A stretch of 64,000 nucleotides of DNA from Guadua angustifolia (taxonomy: Eukaryota > Streptophyta > Magnoliopsida > Poales > Poaceae): contig CM070502.1 of assembly GCA_036346375.1 (NCBI GenBank), positions 23,040,924 through 23,104,923 of the forward strand, read 5' to 3'. Positions 22,360-34,075 of the stretch are shown here, piece by piece. The notes under the pieces were generated by a model, which was not told the origin of the DNA, ran no database searches, and worked only from the letters and a program-made list of their open reading frames with translations. Both the position numbers and the translations under genes were made by a program. Every line of letters begins with the position of its first letter. Positions within the stretch are counted from its first letter, which is position 1.

Positions 22360-23400
22360 GTGGCGCACGTCGCGCGCGTGAGCGGAAAACGAATTCTCGT
22401 TTTTTTTTGAAAAAACAGCTCAAGATGTATTTTCTATTTTTTTAGGGGCTTTCGGTTTTTTCATGGGAAAATGAAACAAGGCGTTTTTTAAAAATCTTCG
22501 TAGAATCTTTCTAGTTTTTTTTGGGAAAATGGACCGGAGCGGGAAAATAGACAAAGGCGTAGCTTCTAAATCTTCGAGGTTTTTTTTTGCGTTGGCACTC
22601 GGACACTCTCTAAGATCCTGCAGCCTTTAAACTTTAATACATAGTATATATTTTCTCGAGAAAGACGGAGAAAGGATCTTCTTTTGCCGAATTTGACACT
22701 CTATACGTTCACCCGTCAATAAATCAATAATACACGGTTCGGAAAATACTATAGATTGAATTGCAAAAAAACTATAAAGAAACAATCGCATACATATTTC
22801 TCACTCTGGGAAATATCAAAAACCGAGTTACGGGGAAAAAAATAGAGAGGTAGAGTTGTAGAAATATCTCTTTCGACGAATTATTTGGAAAATATTGGAG
22901 ACCGGGCTGGAAAACCGTGATGGGGAAAAAATCTAGAGGGAAAAGGGTGAAAAATTATTAGAGACGACAACTTTCTTTTGTCGAAGTCTAACACTCTACA
23001 CGTTCACCGAGTAATAATACATGTTTTAAAAAATATCAGAGATCGAGATGGGAAATCGAGCTGGAAAAAAAGTCTAGAGATAGAGCTGCACACATATTTC
23101 TGGTGACGAAAACATTTTTTGCCATGAAAAACGGAGAAAGGACCTAGATGTAAGGAGTAAGGATATGTTTGTTACGTTTTTGAACCTGTTCGCTATCCTT
23201 AAAAATTAGAAAAGGGCTTGTTCGCGATTTGAATTTAACGGGAGCTTTTTTCGTAAAATAGCGCACAAGGGACCCAAACACGATTTTAGAGAAAAATATC
23301 TTACCCTCACAAAAAATCGCGAAGGGCCTATTCGTAATTTATAAAAGGATCAAAACGCGAAAAAAAAATTGTGCCGAACCGGCGGCCGGCTCGAGCCGAG
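22360..23400. repeat. Diverged tandem modules, no gene
   Basis: Two related modules of about 250 bp can be seen: near 22660-22900 and near 22960-23150 similar strings recur (ACACTCTA.ACGTTCACC, GACGGAGAAAGGA, GGAAAATA). They are strongly diverged. No coding capacity was found, and the origin is unknown. Confidence 0.45.
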
Positions 23401-24764
23401 CCGCGGCTCAAATCGTTCTGGTGACGTGAACTTTGCAAACTTTAGGTAGGTTATAATTGGGAACGTCGTGTACCAGCTTCACAAAGAAAAAGGTTTTAGT
23501 TTCTTTTTGTTGAGACATCTACAGAAGATTAATTGAGGAGTTTGAACTTTGTAGCAATGGAACAAGATACCGTTCAACCCTGTATCTGGTGACAACTGAC
23601 AAGTGACAACTCTGGATAGGGAGATAGAGATGATACGGTAATCTGGACTGGCTCCGACTTTTCACTCTCGATCGTTGGATTGCATCCGGTCATGGACCAG
23701 CTCCGAAACGGCAAAATCGTAGTACGCATTAGAAAATCACTAGCAGTACTACTACTGCCAATCGAGCCGCGCCGCGTCAGAAAATGAGATCTTGTCCAGG
23801 GTATAAAAGTATAAAAATATTCAAAATCGAAATAAAAGAGTGATCTTTCAGCTCATCCTTTGGAAAAGACTAAAGCCTGCCATAACTATAATCCAAAATC
23901 TTGTCCAGGGATAAAAACTTTTTTGGCTTTTATGGGGTGGAAAAAAAATCTTTACTACTGAAATTCTCCAAAATTACACACCTAATGTCACCGTATATAA
24001 ACTCCAAAATCTCTCCCCTCTTCTCATTTCTCCTTATAATCCCCTTTTCTCTCTCCCATGTGACGTCACCCGCCTCTCCAAAATCTACATGATGTCAAAA
24101 GTCCCTCCCTTCTCCACCGATAATGACGGCATTTGCGGATAGTGGACTTACTTGCCCTCCTTTCAAATTTGGTGGTGGATCCGTTCACCCTCCTCTGCTG
24201 GTGACCCTGTCATCTCTGTGGACAATGTTGTGCCCTCATCTTTTCCATGCACGACGCTAGCCGCCATGACCTCCGCCTGCCCACCCGTCGGCGACCTCCA
24301 CGCCGCCTCGACCTCCATCCTTGTTCCCTTGACGTCGATGTCCTCTACTAGCACTACCGTCCTCCTTCACTAAGCCAGAGAGGCCAGACCACATCCAAGC
24401 AGAGGAGGATCATGTCGTCGCTGAGTTGCGGCAGGAGACAGCCAGATCCGACGTGTGTGAGATGGGAGGTTGCGGGATCTACGTGCATGTGAATATTTTT
24501 ACCTCTTTTCTTATCCGATTTTGTCCTTGTGTTACAGAATATTTGATTCTAGCTAGAATCTTTGTGTTTCCGAATTTTCTAGGTCAAATCCACTAAACTA
24601 TAGCAAAGTTCTTCATGTAATTTGCTAAGTTTTTCTATAATTTTCTAGTTGATGATCGAACCAAATTGTCATTAAAATTATGGGTATTTCAGACAATTCA
24701 ACAATAATCCATAGCTCAACTCATAAGTCGCCTTCGAGTTGATACGAATTGTGGATCACAGACT
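23400..24764. other. No recognisable gene
   Basis: A TATA-like CGTATATAAACTCC lies near 23993, followed by a pyrimidine-rich leader and a GC-richer segment (24150-24500) with short open frames on both strands. This could be a promoter and 5' exon remnant, but no protein family is recognisable. Confidence 0.35.
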
Positions 24765-24767
24765 TAA

Positions 24768-24982
24768 GGCCTATTTGTTTTAGCTTTTGATTCTAGATTC
24801 TAATTCTAAAAGCAGAATAAAAAACAAACAGGCTGATTTTAGAATCCGATTCTTATAATCCAGCCTACTCATATAGACTAGAATCCACAATCCACTTTAT
24901 ATGTGCTTTTGAAGAATCAGCTTCTCTACAACCATAATCCAGAATCAACTTTTAAAAATCCAAAACTGAAACAAACAGGCCC
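24768..24982. mobile_element. Tourist-like MITE (215 bp)
   Basis: Ends are GGCCTATTTGTTT and the inverted AAACAAACAGGCCC, flanked by TAA (24765-24767 and 24983-24985). The interior is partly self-complementary (AATCCGATTCT / AGAATC). It belongs to a different subfamily from the 13776 element. Confidence 0.8.
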
Positions 24983-24985
24983 TAA

Positions 24986-25790
24986 CAATAGCTTCAGCTA
25001 GCACTGGCCGCTTACAGTCTTACGCTCTAAAGAAAGTGGAAAACAAATCTGATAAATACCACCGTAAAATGCTTATTCACGCTTCGCTGCAAGTCTACTA
25101 AGGACGAGAACTCTACTAAGGACGAGAGCTGATTGCAACGGCTCAGACTATTATTCCTCCCTCGACTCTCCGGCCCTCCTCCTCCTACGACCGATTAATT
25201 GGACCAAATTAGATAATTAAGCGCTCGAGGCACTGTCATGTGGTTAGGTAGGAGGCTTAATTAGCCAAAAATTTCGCCGCTTGGTCTTGAGTAGTGACTA
25301 TAACCCACCGGGAAGTCTTAAGTGAAGCATATAAAAATCATATTGAAATGCAGGAATGTACTGTTGAGACAGATCGCAAGTTGATTGCTGCCTCCATGTG
25401 AGCCCATGCGGAGAAAACGGCTTCTTTTTGTCCTTAATTATATAAGACGCCGATCGAGCTCGTTCGAATCATCCCATCCCATTAAAAAAGGAAGACGAGC
25501 TGAGCGTGCACTGAACTTATATACACTGTTCATTCTTGCGTGCCATACGGCATGTGAGGCACTAGTACCGGCGTCTGACTCCTGTGTCTAGCGCCTGTCC
25601 ATCGACTAAATGCCAGAGACCGATGGGTATCACCTGCTATTTCGCACGCCGGCGTTTTAAAATCATGCACGCGTAATCATGTGGTTTCGCTTGAATCAGC
25701 TGATTCTAACTGTTAGGTTTTGTTTGAAAAATCTATTCTCAGTCGGGATTTTTGTGGATAGGCTGAGAGGATTTTAAAGCTTCCTAAACA
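24986..25790. other. No recognisable gene
   Basis: About 800 bp with only short unrecognised frames, such as the 68-codon plus-strand frame at 25385-25591. No element ends were found. Confidence 0.45.
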
Positions 25791-26381
25791 ACGCATTAGG
25801 GTAGATGAACACGACTAGATAGCTGAAGATAAGATTTAATGTGAAAAAAACTCTTGCAGAAAAAAACTACGAGAAACAATCCACTATAATACTTCAAAGA
25901 TTAAAATACAATGGGTTAGGTTATATAGCCAAAGAGTTCTATTTGTAGATGACCTGGACTAACAATCTATTTGGATAGAACCAAAAGATACGATAGTTAG
26001 AGATATTGAGTTGTCTCAAACAAACATCCCTTTAACTCAAAATCTATAACGAACTTGTTTCCGAAAAACCCTAAAGGGTAATTAAACACTATAAATACAA
26101 GTGCATTAAAAGTCCAAAAAATTACTAAACAAAAAAGAATGGAACAGTCAATTAAAATGCAAAGAACCACAAAGGGCATAAAAGACTAGAACAGTCTTAT
26201 CCTAACGCTTCTCACGAAGTAAGATTGAGCAAACCACCAGTAGGTCGAGAGAAAGATTGAAACAGTCAATCCAAACACACAGTTATAACAAAGCAGATGA
26301 CAAATCTGGGTCTTCAATAATTCATAGCCCCAGTAAAATCTGAGTCTATGTAACTGACCTTTTGAAACAAATACTCAATCA

Positions 26382-26579
26382 TTAAACGATATAAATTGAG
26401 ACATCACTTGTGGTGCTGGGTAGATAGCGAAGAACACCAAACATGGATTTTTTGGCATGCTCCACATGGAATATAAAATTTAGCAAATAATGCTCATTGA
26501 AAGAGCAACTTGCACGTGTAGTCATCACATACATTAAACTGCCTATTGAAAAATCCATGACATGGTTGAGACTACTCAA
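26382..26579 (-). pseudogene. Copia reverse transcriptase remnant
   Basis: Sixty-five codons containing IGSLMYVMTTRA and AKKSMFGVLRYLPSTTSD match the conserved GSLMYA...HW...VLRYL..T segment between copia reverse transcriptase and RNase H. Everything up- and downstream is unrecognisable. Confidence 0.6.
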
Positions 26580-27137
26580 AAAAATGTCAATATGAAGAAG
26601 AAAAAATCTCGTGCATCAATGGAGTATAAATTACAGTAGACTTCTCATATCGAACAGAGATAACAAAACAACGTTGTAATATCTACGCAGAAATAAACTG
26701 CTTCTTACACTTTAAACCTTCATCTCAAATTGACATTGAAGCAAAACCTTCATTAAAAAAACTCCGAAGAGTATAATGCTACCATCAGGATATCATCAAA
26801 TTCCAAATGAAAGTTGCCAAAAGCTCCATAATGGTCAACGTATCCAAACAGTGAATAAAACACAAAATTCAGTTGTCTCCTTAACTGATATTTTTTTCTT
26901 CAAAGCCGACGATGAAACATCAAATAAGTTGCCAATAATAAATAGATGATAAAACGTCAAATAAAATTGTCGATGATAAATCCCGTATGAAACACTCATA
27001 TGAGATCCTGCCAATAATAGATTTAAAAGCCTTAATCTCAATAAAGGCAGCACCACCAGCACCATCATCTTCTAGTCCACCTAGCTCAACCTCCTCTGTG
27101 ACATTGTTACCAAAGAAAGCATATTGCGATGCATCAA

Positions 27138-27537
27138 GGCCCCATTTGGGATAGCCTATACACAGCTTCTGCTTAAAAGAAAAGCAGATTATCTGCTAAA
27201 CGGGAGGATTCTAGATAGCTTCTCCCACAATCAGAAACTAATTTGTACACATAATCAGAAACTGTCACTCACCTGATTCTACGGATTTTGATTCAGATTT
27301 TACGAGTTCCGCCTTCTCACGAAGTCGCAGGCACAAGAGCTTCCGCCATCATCCCAAAGCCCCTCCACCACCCTCATTCGCTCATCCATCACCGACGCCG
27401 ATCAATAATCAGCACAGACAATCAAGATTGTTGAACGACCAGATTCTCCAGTCAGTAGATTATTTAGACATCCGCTTCTCCAGACAGCTGACTACAATCT
27501 AGAATCTGCACAATCAAAAACTGTCCCGAAGGGGGCC
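27138..27537. mobile_element. MITE (400 bp), PIF/Harbinger-like
   Basis: Terminal repeats GGCCCCATTTGGGA and the complement of TCCCGAAGGGGGCC match at 12 of 14 positions. The flanking trinucleotides are CAA and TAA, one mismatch from a TAA duplication. It is nested in the decayed copia element. Confidence 0.65.
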
Positions 27538-27594
27538 TAAATTTGGTATCACCTGATTCCGTGGTGTAGCGCTTGAGTTGAACCCCCAAAAAAT

Positions 27595-27700
27595 TCACAG
27601 CATAACAATAGATGCGAGGGAAAGCCTGACGAAGCAGCCGAGGCTGGCGAATGCCTTCCACGAGAACCCTGTCCAGGCCTCTGGGAAGGACCCGCCGACG
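27595..27700 (-). pseudogene. Captured MATE-transporter exon fragment
   Basis: The minus-strand frame reads FPEAWTGFSWKAF and then FVRLSLASIVML, followed by TGA. This matches the conserved stretch of plant DETOXIFICATION (MATE) efflux carriers around the seventh to eighth membrane segments, where the family usually has a Cys codon (TGC) at the position of the stop. The composition is GC-rich and coding-like, in contrast to the AT-rich retroelement around it. It sits just inside the primer-binding site, in the element's own orientation. It is a transduced or captured piece with no function of its own. Confidence 0.65.
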
Positions 27701-28269
27701 AGGTACATGAATTGTTCTGTGGAAGCACGGTGGGCCCATAACTTACTTGTTAGGGGTCTGATACCACTTGTCAAGATAGATGAATACAATAAGATAACTG
27801 AAGATAAGATTTAACATAGAAAAATCTTTATAAGAAAAAATCACGAAAAACAATCCATTATAATACTTCAGAGATTACAAGTATAGGGGGTTGACTTATA
27901 TAGTAAAAGAGTTCTAATTGTAGACGATTTGGACTAACAGACTATTTAGAAAAAACTAAAAGATATGATAGTTAGAGATATTGAGTTATCTCCCACACTA
28001 ACTTTGTTTTTTTTTTTTTGCAAGGGCTTTTAGGTAACACAACCATTTGAAGACTTAGGTTACCAGATGTCGCGGGATGAAATTTGGTAAGATATACAGA
28101 TGAATCCATCTAACACACAGTTAACTGTTTGAATTCCCTGAACAATTGCATATCTATCTATTATAATACATATGTTTATATTTAAAGATAGAGTTGTATT
28201 TGTTAGACAAATCTAATGTGTGTGAAAAGTACAATTGTATTTGTAATACAACTGTAATAGCCTTAATAT

Positions 28270-30012
28270 TGTAGGATCGGATGACGTCAATCAGAGGGGG
28301 GGTGAATGATTGAGCGGAAGCTAAAATAAATTTTTAGTGATTCTTAAAACCCCCTAAACAACATTAGGAAAAACTGCTTCGGTTTTGACAAAAACAGATT
28401 AACCTACGTTCACTAAAATAGTAATTACCGAAGATCTAACCGTTAGATCGAAGTGAAATTTTAACTGTAGAAACTAGACTCAATTACAAAACTAATGCAA
28501 CAAAAATCAATACGATCGGATCTACGGATCAAAAGATATTACCTTCGCAATTTTGACTGAAACAATAATGACGGGAATTGATCTTGAGACGGGAAGATTT
28601 CTAGGCGCCGCCTTCAGCGCTGGTTGATTGCTGCATGCATGCACAATGACCGCAAGGAAAAGCGAAGCCCTAGCTGCAGAATTATCTAGTCGATCGCCGG
28701 GCGTCACCCAATCTCTTTCCTAGTCGCGCATGCTCTTTTTTCCTTGCATGCATGCAACCGCCTTCCAAAGACTCATGCATGCATGCAGCGACCAACAAGC
28801 CTCCAGCGCAATGCCTTTTATTTTTCTTGCTTCCTAGCCGCCAGCTGCATGCATGCACGATCTTCAAGCTTGGCTGCCGCAAGGAATAAACTCCAGCCAC
28901 AAGAAACAAGCAATCAACTCGTTGATTGTTTCACCAGCCGTCGCAAGCAAAAGTGACGCACACGTTGATTCTTTTTCCCCGCAAGCACTGACCACCGAGA
29001 ACGTCAAGGATCCAAGACCTGCAGCCGCAAGGGCTTTTCTCTGGCGCAAGAAGCACCTGCCAGCAACGCAAGCAAAAACTCTCACAAGACTTCAGCACCG
29101 ACTACTAGTCGCCGGCCAAGTCGTCACCTTTCTCTGCATGCACGCGCCGCCGGAAAAAGCAAGCGCCAAGAACAAATCGCATCCAAGCACCAAGACGCCA
29201 GGAAGGTTTTTTTCCTTTTCACCACGGCCGCAAGACTAGCGAGAGCGAGGAAAAGTCTCACGCCACCAGGAAACGCAAGCAACGAAGGATCAGAACACCA
29301 GCAACTAGAAGACCAGCCCTGGCGCAAGATAATCTTCTATTCAACAAGAAGACCTACCGCTTCTTGCATGCATGTCTTCACAACACACCGCCACAGAAAG
29401 CAAAAGCAACTCGCCACGTAAAAGCGGCAAGCCTCCGTACCGCCCAAAAGCCTTGATTCATTAATTAGGTTTTCAAGTTCTTTTATACAACTCAAAACCC
29501 TAACCTCTTATCTCTAATTAAACACATGTATACATATCCATTGGCCCAATAACACATGGCCCAATATATGCATACAACCCAAAATTCACACATGCACGCA
29601 GACGGCCCTGCGCACTCACGTGACTAACCACTTCCGTGTACACCGTTCTCTAACCCGAACGTCCGCATGACATCCTCGACCACCGGGACCTCGATTCCTC
29701 CTGAACCTAGTCCCGAACCTCGGCTCCTCCACAAACCTAGTTCCGGTCCATCATCGACCACGTTAAGCCCTCGAGCAACACACGCACTGCGAATAAACAC
29801 CAAACGAATCCAAGCACAAGTCCACGACTTGACTCACGGTCAATCCATGCAACCACTCACACGGCGCATTGCATCAAGCAAAAACATCTTCCGAAACAAG
29901 TTCATCCCAACTTGATCCACATTAACTTTATTAATTCTTTTTACCACTTATTCGTCACATCAAAATCTCACCAATTGTTCATCACAAATATATCATGTAC
30001 CATGATCTTACA
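28270..30012 (-). repeat. 3' LTR of the copia element
   Basis: This 1743-bp repeat is very similar to 34076-35822; differences are largely small indels. It contains several TGCATGCA clusters. Open frames of about 128 codons in it (for example 28853-29239, plus) are repeated in the other LTR and are not genes. Confidence 0.95.
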
Positions 30013-30028
30013 ATCTCCCCCTTGATGA
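30013..30028 (-). other. Polypurine tract
   Basis: On the minus strand TCAAGGGGGAGAT lies immediately before the 3' LTR, the standard position for priming plus-strand DNA synthesis. Confidence 0.9.
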
Positions 30029-30911
30029 ACACATTGGCAACACCTCTAAAAAGCATAAAACATATGTGATGAAAGTAAAGTGTAAAAAGCACAAGTCGGC
30101 TCAAAAGCACAAAGTGAAAAGAAACAACATCTCCCTTTTGAAAAGAAAGAAACAAATCACAATAAAAACTTTTCTCTTCTCCCCCTGAATGTATGCTTTA
30201 CTATTTCTCCCCCTTTGACAATGATTTCATCAAGGAAAACAAATGGGTGCCAAGACAAGAAAAGATGAGCTCACTCGATCACATAACCTTATAGATCACA
30301 TAATAAGCATAATACATGAACTTAATATAAGTTAACAAGTTAGGGAGTGACATGCATCTCAACCTCAATTCAATCAACTATAGCCAAGTACTATGCAACA
30401 TCTCAGCAGAAAAACAAGGCCAAAAAATGAAGCAACTAACAACTCAGGGCAAGCAAGTAATTTCAACTCCAATCTAGTAAACCAATTTAATCTTTATAAC
30501 AATAAACTGCATGTGGCATGCTTGAAGCATACTTCTTTTATTTTCTATGAATGGCATGCTTGAAGCATACATCTTATCTTTTAGGGAATGGCATGCTTGA
30601 AGCATACATCTTGAAGCTTTTGCACATTTTGATAATTTTAACATGCTTCTTCTTGCAGATTTGAGCACCTCTTTTTTTTTACTTATTCCCTTTTCTTTTA
30701 TTGTAAACATGCAAAGTGATTAAATGATCTATGAAAGAGTAAAGCTGAAAACATACATGCTTCATAGCCCAAATTTGTCAAGAAGATTCATTATCAAGCC
30801 TATAGAAGCAAGATATCACAAGGTATTAGCTATAGACAATCAAACCAAGGAATTCCGCAACGTCACTTTTAGTTCAAGTAAAGCAATTTAAATTATCATA
30901 TATAAGCTCAA

Positions 30912-31426
30912 TTACATAACATATAAAGAAATATGATAAAGCAAGCTCATCAAGTAAAAGACTTGGTATGGAAACTCCCAAAACAGGCTCATGGGATGCA
31001 CAACTCCCAACTCTCCTTTCAAGAAAGCAAATCGAGAAGCATCAAGTGGTTTTGTGAAAATTTCAGCAATTTGCAAATCAGAATCAACAAAATGCAACAC
31101 AACTTCTCCCTTTTCCACATGATCTCGAAGGAAATGATAGCGAATATCAATATGCTTTGTTCGAGAATGTTGCACTGGATTTTTAGCAATATCAATAGCA
31201 CTAGTGTTATCACGAGAAAAAGTAGAACACTATCTAAAATTAATCCAAAATCCTTTAAGGTTGATATCATCCAAAGCACTTGTGCACAATATATAGCGAT
31301 AGTAACATATTCAGATTCAGCAGTTGAGAGAGCAACAGATACTTGTTTTCTAGATGTTGGATATGAAAAATCACCTTTAAACAAACGACCAATGCGGTGA
31401 TGTTGCATACTAGATTTTCGAAACAT
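30912..31426 (-). pseudogene. Copia RNase H C-terminal part
   Basis: Two overlapping frames on the minus strand carry SRKQVSVALSTAESEYV (31019-31426), with the conserved Glu-containing TAESEY motif, and HSRTKHIDIRYHFLRD with IFTKPLD (30912-31175). Both are hallmark motifs of the copia RNase H tail. A frameshift near 31200 separates them. No reverse-transcriptase core lies upstream, because the sequence joins directly to the protease region near 31400-31430. Confidence 0.9.
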
Positions 31427-31647
31427 CTAATATCGACAAGAGTTTTCTTAATTCTCACCTCAAGATCTTCATCAAGCAACCGAGAAACCGAGAGCAAATC
31501 ATACTTGAACTTACTTACCAAAGCTACATCCTTGAGAATGAAGTTTTCATTGACTTCGCACAATTCCTTTTCCAAGAATCCATCCATTTGAATTATCGCC
31601 AAAAGTGATGACCTCATCACCGAACTTTGTGTGAGGAGGAGAACCAT
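31400..31647 (-). pseudogene. Copia protease/GAG-pre-integrase remnant
   Basis: The minus-strand frame reads FILKDVALVSKFKYDLLSVS followed by LLDEDLEVR, the segment after copia protease (LxDVLxVPxLxxNLLSVS) that leads into the pre-integrase region. It stops matching at about 31430, where RNase H sequence begins. This gives the left edge of the internal deletion. The catalytic DSG of the protease is not in this frame. Confidence 0.75.
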
Positions 31648-31886
31648 TTTGAATCACCGGTCATATGATGTGAACATCCGAATCTATGAACTGTATGTTC
31701 TCCTTCCTCTCTCGCACAACCTACACAAAAGAGAATGTCGAGGTCTCTGTACTGGGGTTAGATAAAAGAAATTTAGGAATCCAAACCTTTGAGACATACG
31801 ACTAGCGAACCGATGAGCATAAAAGCACGAATTAAATCCGTACCACCTTTACCTTTCGAATTTGGGTGCACGGTCTGAACGCCCAC

Positions 31887-32102
31887 TTACTGTTGTCCGA
31901 TCGATGCGCTTTGATCCAAAAGTGGCTTTTGCCACCTAGACTTTGCAAAATATCTTACCCTATCATTTTTCTGTTTCCTTGCAAGTCTAAAGCAGAACTG
32001 AACTAAATGACCATCTTTACCACAATAAGAGCAATTGTACTTCACATGTGGTGTTGTTTTAGAAGATGAAGTAATTGCACTAGTTGTGGACAAATTAGAC
32101 AT
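31887..32102 (-). pseudogene. Gag zinc knuckle
   Basis: The frame contains CSYCGKDGHLVQFCFRLARK, close to the CX2CX4HX4C nucleocapsid knuckle; the final Cys follows GHLVQF as expected. It binds the element's RNA in intact relatives. It is separated from the upstream coiled gag frame by a stop and a short shift near 32110. Confidence 0.85.
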
Positions 32103-32114
32103 AAAACCAGTGAT

Positions 32115-33074
32115 TTAAAATGGTCTTTTTAGGTTCAGTTTAACCTCAAATTTACCACTTTCGATTACATTCAACAATGTTGGTGGATGAGATTTAGAAT
32201 AAGCATATGCATCAAAGCCTAGTCCTTTATTATATGTGCTTACTCTGGATGTGTCCAAAATCATGTTGAGGTTCTTTTTACCATTAGAAAAACGTTGCAA
32301 TGAGCTTTGAAGATAAGCAACCTCTTTTGTTAAAGAAACACAATTATCACAAATATTATCAACAATGCCTTTTTGTTTGCGACAATTGGAGCAAGAAGAA
32401 ACTTCATGTTGAAACATATCACATTGCAATTGATCAACTCTACCATAAGCATTTTTCAATTTTAACTCAAGCGAGGAACATTTAGAACAAGGCAAATTTG
32501 AATCAAGCTTGACACTGGCAGCACACTTAGCATTCTTAAGTTGTTTGAATTTTCTAGAATATAAGGCATTTACCAAAGAACTAGCATATAAGGCAACTTT
32601 TATCTTTTTCAAATAGTTCTTGGTAAGAAACAATTCATCAACAACATGAGCATGCATAGCGGTACCAAAAGTAAAACAAGTTTCAAATTTATCATTCTTT
32701 GCAATTTGATCATCAAGCTTATGAAGAGTAGAAGCATGGACATTCCTTAAAGCAATAACTTCGGATTGTAACACATCACATGATTTGCAAGAATCATCAT
32801 TGGGAATTAAAGATCTAAGCCTTGCAATTTCAGAATTGGAACTATCAATTTCTAGATCTTTTTCTTTAAGAACCTTCTTAGACTTTTTAAGTTCCGAAGC
32901 TAATTTAACCATGGCATACTCAAGCTCATCATAGGAAGGTCTCACCTCATCAAGATCGGAGTCATTGTCGCTATCCCTTCTAGTCATGAAACACATGCCG
33001 GTGAAGTCATCATCGGAATCTCCCTTCTTGTCCTTCTTCTTGTCATGTGGCTCATTATCACTCTCAAAGTCCAC
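32115..33074 (-). CDS. Copia gag central region, coiled coil, 319 codons
   Basis: This is the longest retroelement frame in the window. It begins with an acidic Lys/Asp-rich stretch, then has heptad-like Leu/Ile/Val spacing (about residues 45-110) with Cys pairs (SCKSC, CSKCSS, CSNC, CDNC) farther on. It lies between the UBN2-type gag frame and the zinc knuckle, where such a spacer is known in grass copia gag proteins. It is one segment of a broken gag polyprotein, and its ATG is probably not a native start. Confidence 0.6.
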   Translation of the reverse strand: MDFESDNEPHDKKKDKKGDSDDDFTGMCFMTRRDSDNDSDLDEVRPSYDELEYAMVKLASELKKSKKVLKEKDLEIDSSNSEIARLRSLIPNDDSCKSCDVLQSEVIALRNVHASTLHKLDDQIAKNDKFETCFTFGTAMHAHVVDELFLTKNYLKKIKVALYASSLVNALYSRKFKQLKNAKCAASVKLDSNLPCSKCSSLELKLKNAYGRVDQLQCDMFQHEVSSCSNCRKQKGIVDNICDNCVSLTKEVAYLQSSLQRFSNGKKNLNMILDTSRVSTYNKGLGFDAYAYSKSHPPTLLNVIESGKFEVKLNLKRPF

Positions 33075-33300
33075 ATCGCTAAGATCACACTCCTCTATGG
33101 CGCTAAGACTTTCTTAGCAACTTTTTGAAAATTGGGCGCCTAGGGTAGTGCGTCTTGAGTTGCGTTCTTGTTGGTTCCTTTCTTCCTTCTTCTTCAACTT
33201 GGGACAATTTGCTTTAATATGCCGGGAAGGCCACACTCAAAGCAATTGAAAGACCCAAGTTGTGCCTCCACGCCTCCTCATCCTCACATTGTTGAGTGCT

Positions 33301-33700
33301 TTAAAAGCACGTGAGGAAATGAGCACAAGATCTTCTTGAGAAGCATCTCAAACTGTTCATCTGAAAAAAAGCCAATGCAGACAAAGAAGCACAAGATGGT
33401 AATCCGGCGAAGTCTTTGGGGTTAGCAATAAGTGCATGTGTAGAGGATTTATCATCTCTAGGTGACAAAGAATCCATCTCATAAGTTTTAGGTCTAGAAT
33501 AAAGATCATCCATGGTCAAAGTATCCAAATCAACAGTTTGATTAATTGCGTAACAACCATGCGCCATTCGGGACTAAGAGATCTCAAAATTTTACTAGCA
33601 TTATCCTCAACTGGATTACTAACTCCAACACCACGTAAATTGCACAAGATTTTCTCAAATCGAGAGAAAAGATCATCAATTGATTCACCTGGTCTCATTA
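33301..33700 (-). pseudogene. Gag N-terminal (UBN2-type) fragment
   Basis: Two overlapping minus-strand frames carry ESIDDLFSRFEKILCNLRGV, KILRSLSPEWRMVVT and LTMDDLYSRPKTYEM. These are conserved motifs of the copia gag-polypeptide/UBN2 domain (capsid assembly). A frameshift near 33540 splits them. Remnants of the preceding N-terminus extend toward 34040, next to the primer site. Confidence 0.8.
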
Positions 33701-34061
33701 CAAAATCAGAAAAGTCCTTTTGGTAAATATTTTTGCGTACTTTCTTAATCTTAGTAGAACCTTCATGATAGTCACATAATGTCTTCCAAACTGAATATGC
33801 GAGCGTAAATGAGAAACTCGATCAAATTCTTTTCGAAATTCCTTGTAAAATCAAGTTTTTAGCTTTAGCATTCAAATCAACGTCTACTTTATTATCATTA
33901 GTAACTATATCAGGGACATCATATGCAGTAGAAACTTTCGCCAAACATCATTACCTTGAGCTTCAATATAGGATTGCATCGACTTTTCCAATAAGAAAAA
34001 TTTGAATCATTAAGCATAGGAGGACGATTAACATACTTATCTGACGCCATATCTTAACCTT

Positions 34062-34075
34062 GCTCTGATACCACT
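34062..34075 (-). other. Primer-binding site (initiator tRNA-Met)
   Basis: On the minus strand AGTGGTATCAGAGC follows the 5' LTR directly; TGGTATCAGAGC is complementary to the 3' end of plant initiator tRNA-Met, the usual copia primer. Confidence 0.95.

Larger units (their letters stand above)
25795..28000 (-). mobile_element. Decayed copia-type retroelement with short LTRs
   Basis: Two direct repeats of about 230 bp (25795-26020 and 27769-28000) share GTAGATGAA, AACAATCCA and GATAGTTAGAGATATTGAGT and flank 1.75 kb. Next to the right repeat, TCTGATACCA (27757-27766) is the complement of the initiator-tRNA-Met primer site, placing the 5' LTR on the right. Inside, 26382-26579 (minus) reads GSLMYVM and VLRYLPSTTSD, the region after the copia reverse-transcriptase core. 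The element is heavily deleted and also holds a MITE (27138-27537) and a host-gene fragment (27595-27700). Confidence 0.7.

Noticed and set aside
23990..24500. TATA-led transcription unit
   Set aside because: A TATA-like string and GC-richer DNA follow each other, but no open frame of recognisable character exists, so no gene was called.
28853..29239. 128-codon plus-strand frame, repeated at 34665-35051
   Set aside because: It is the same sequence in both LTRs of the copia element, antisense to it, and has no recognisable domain.
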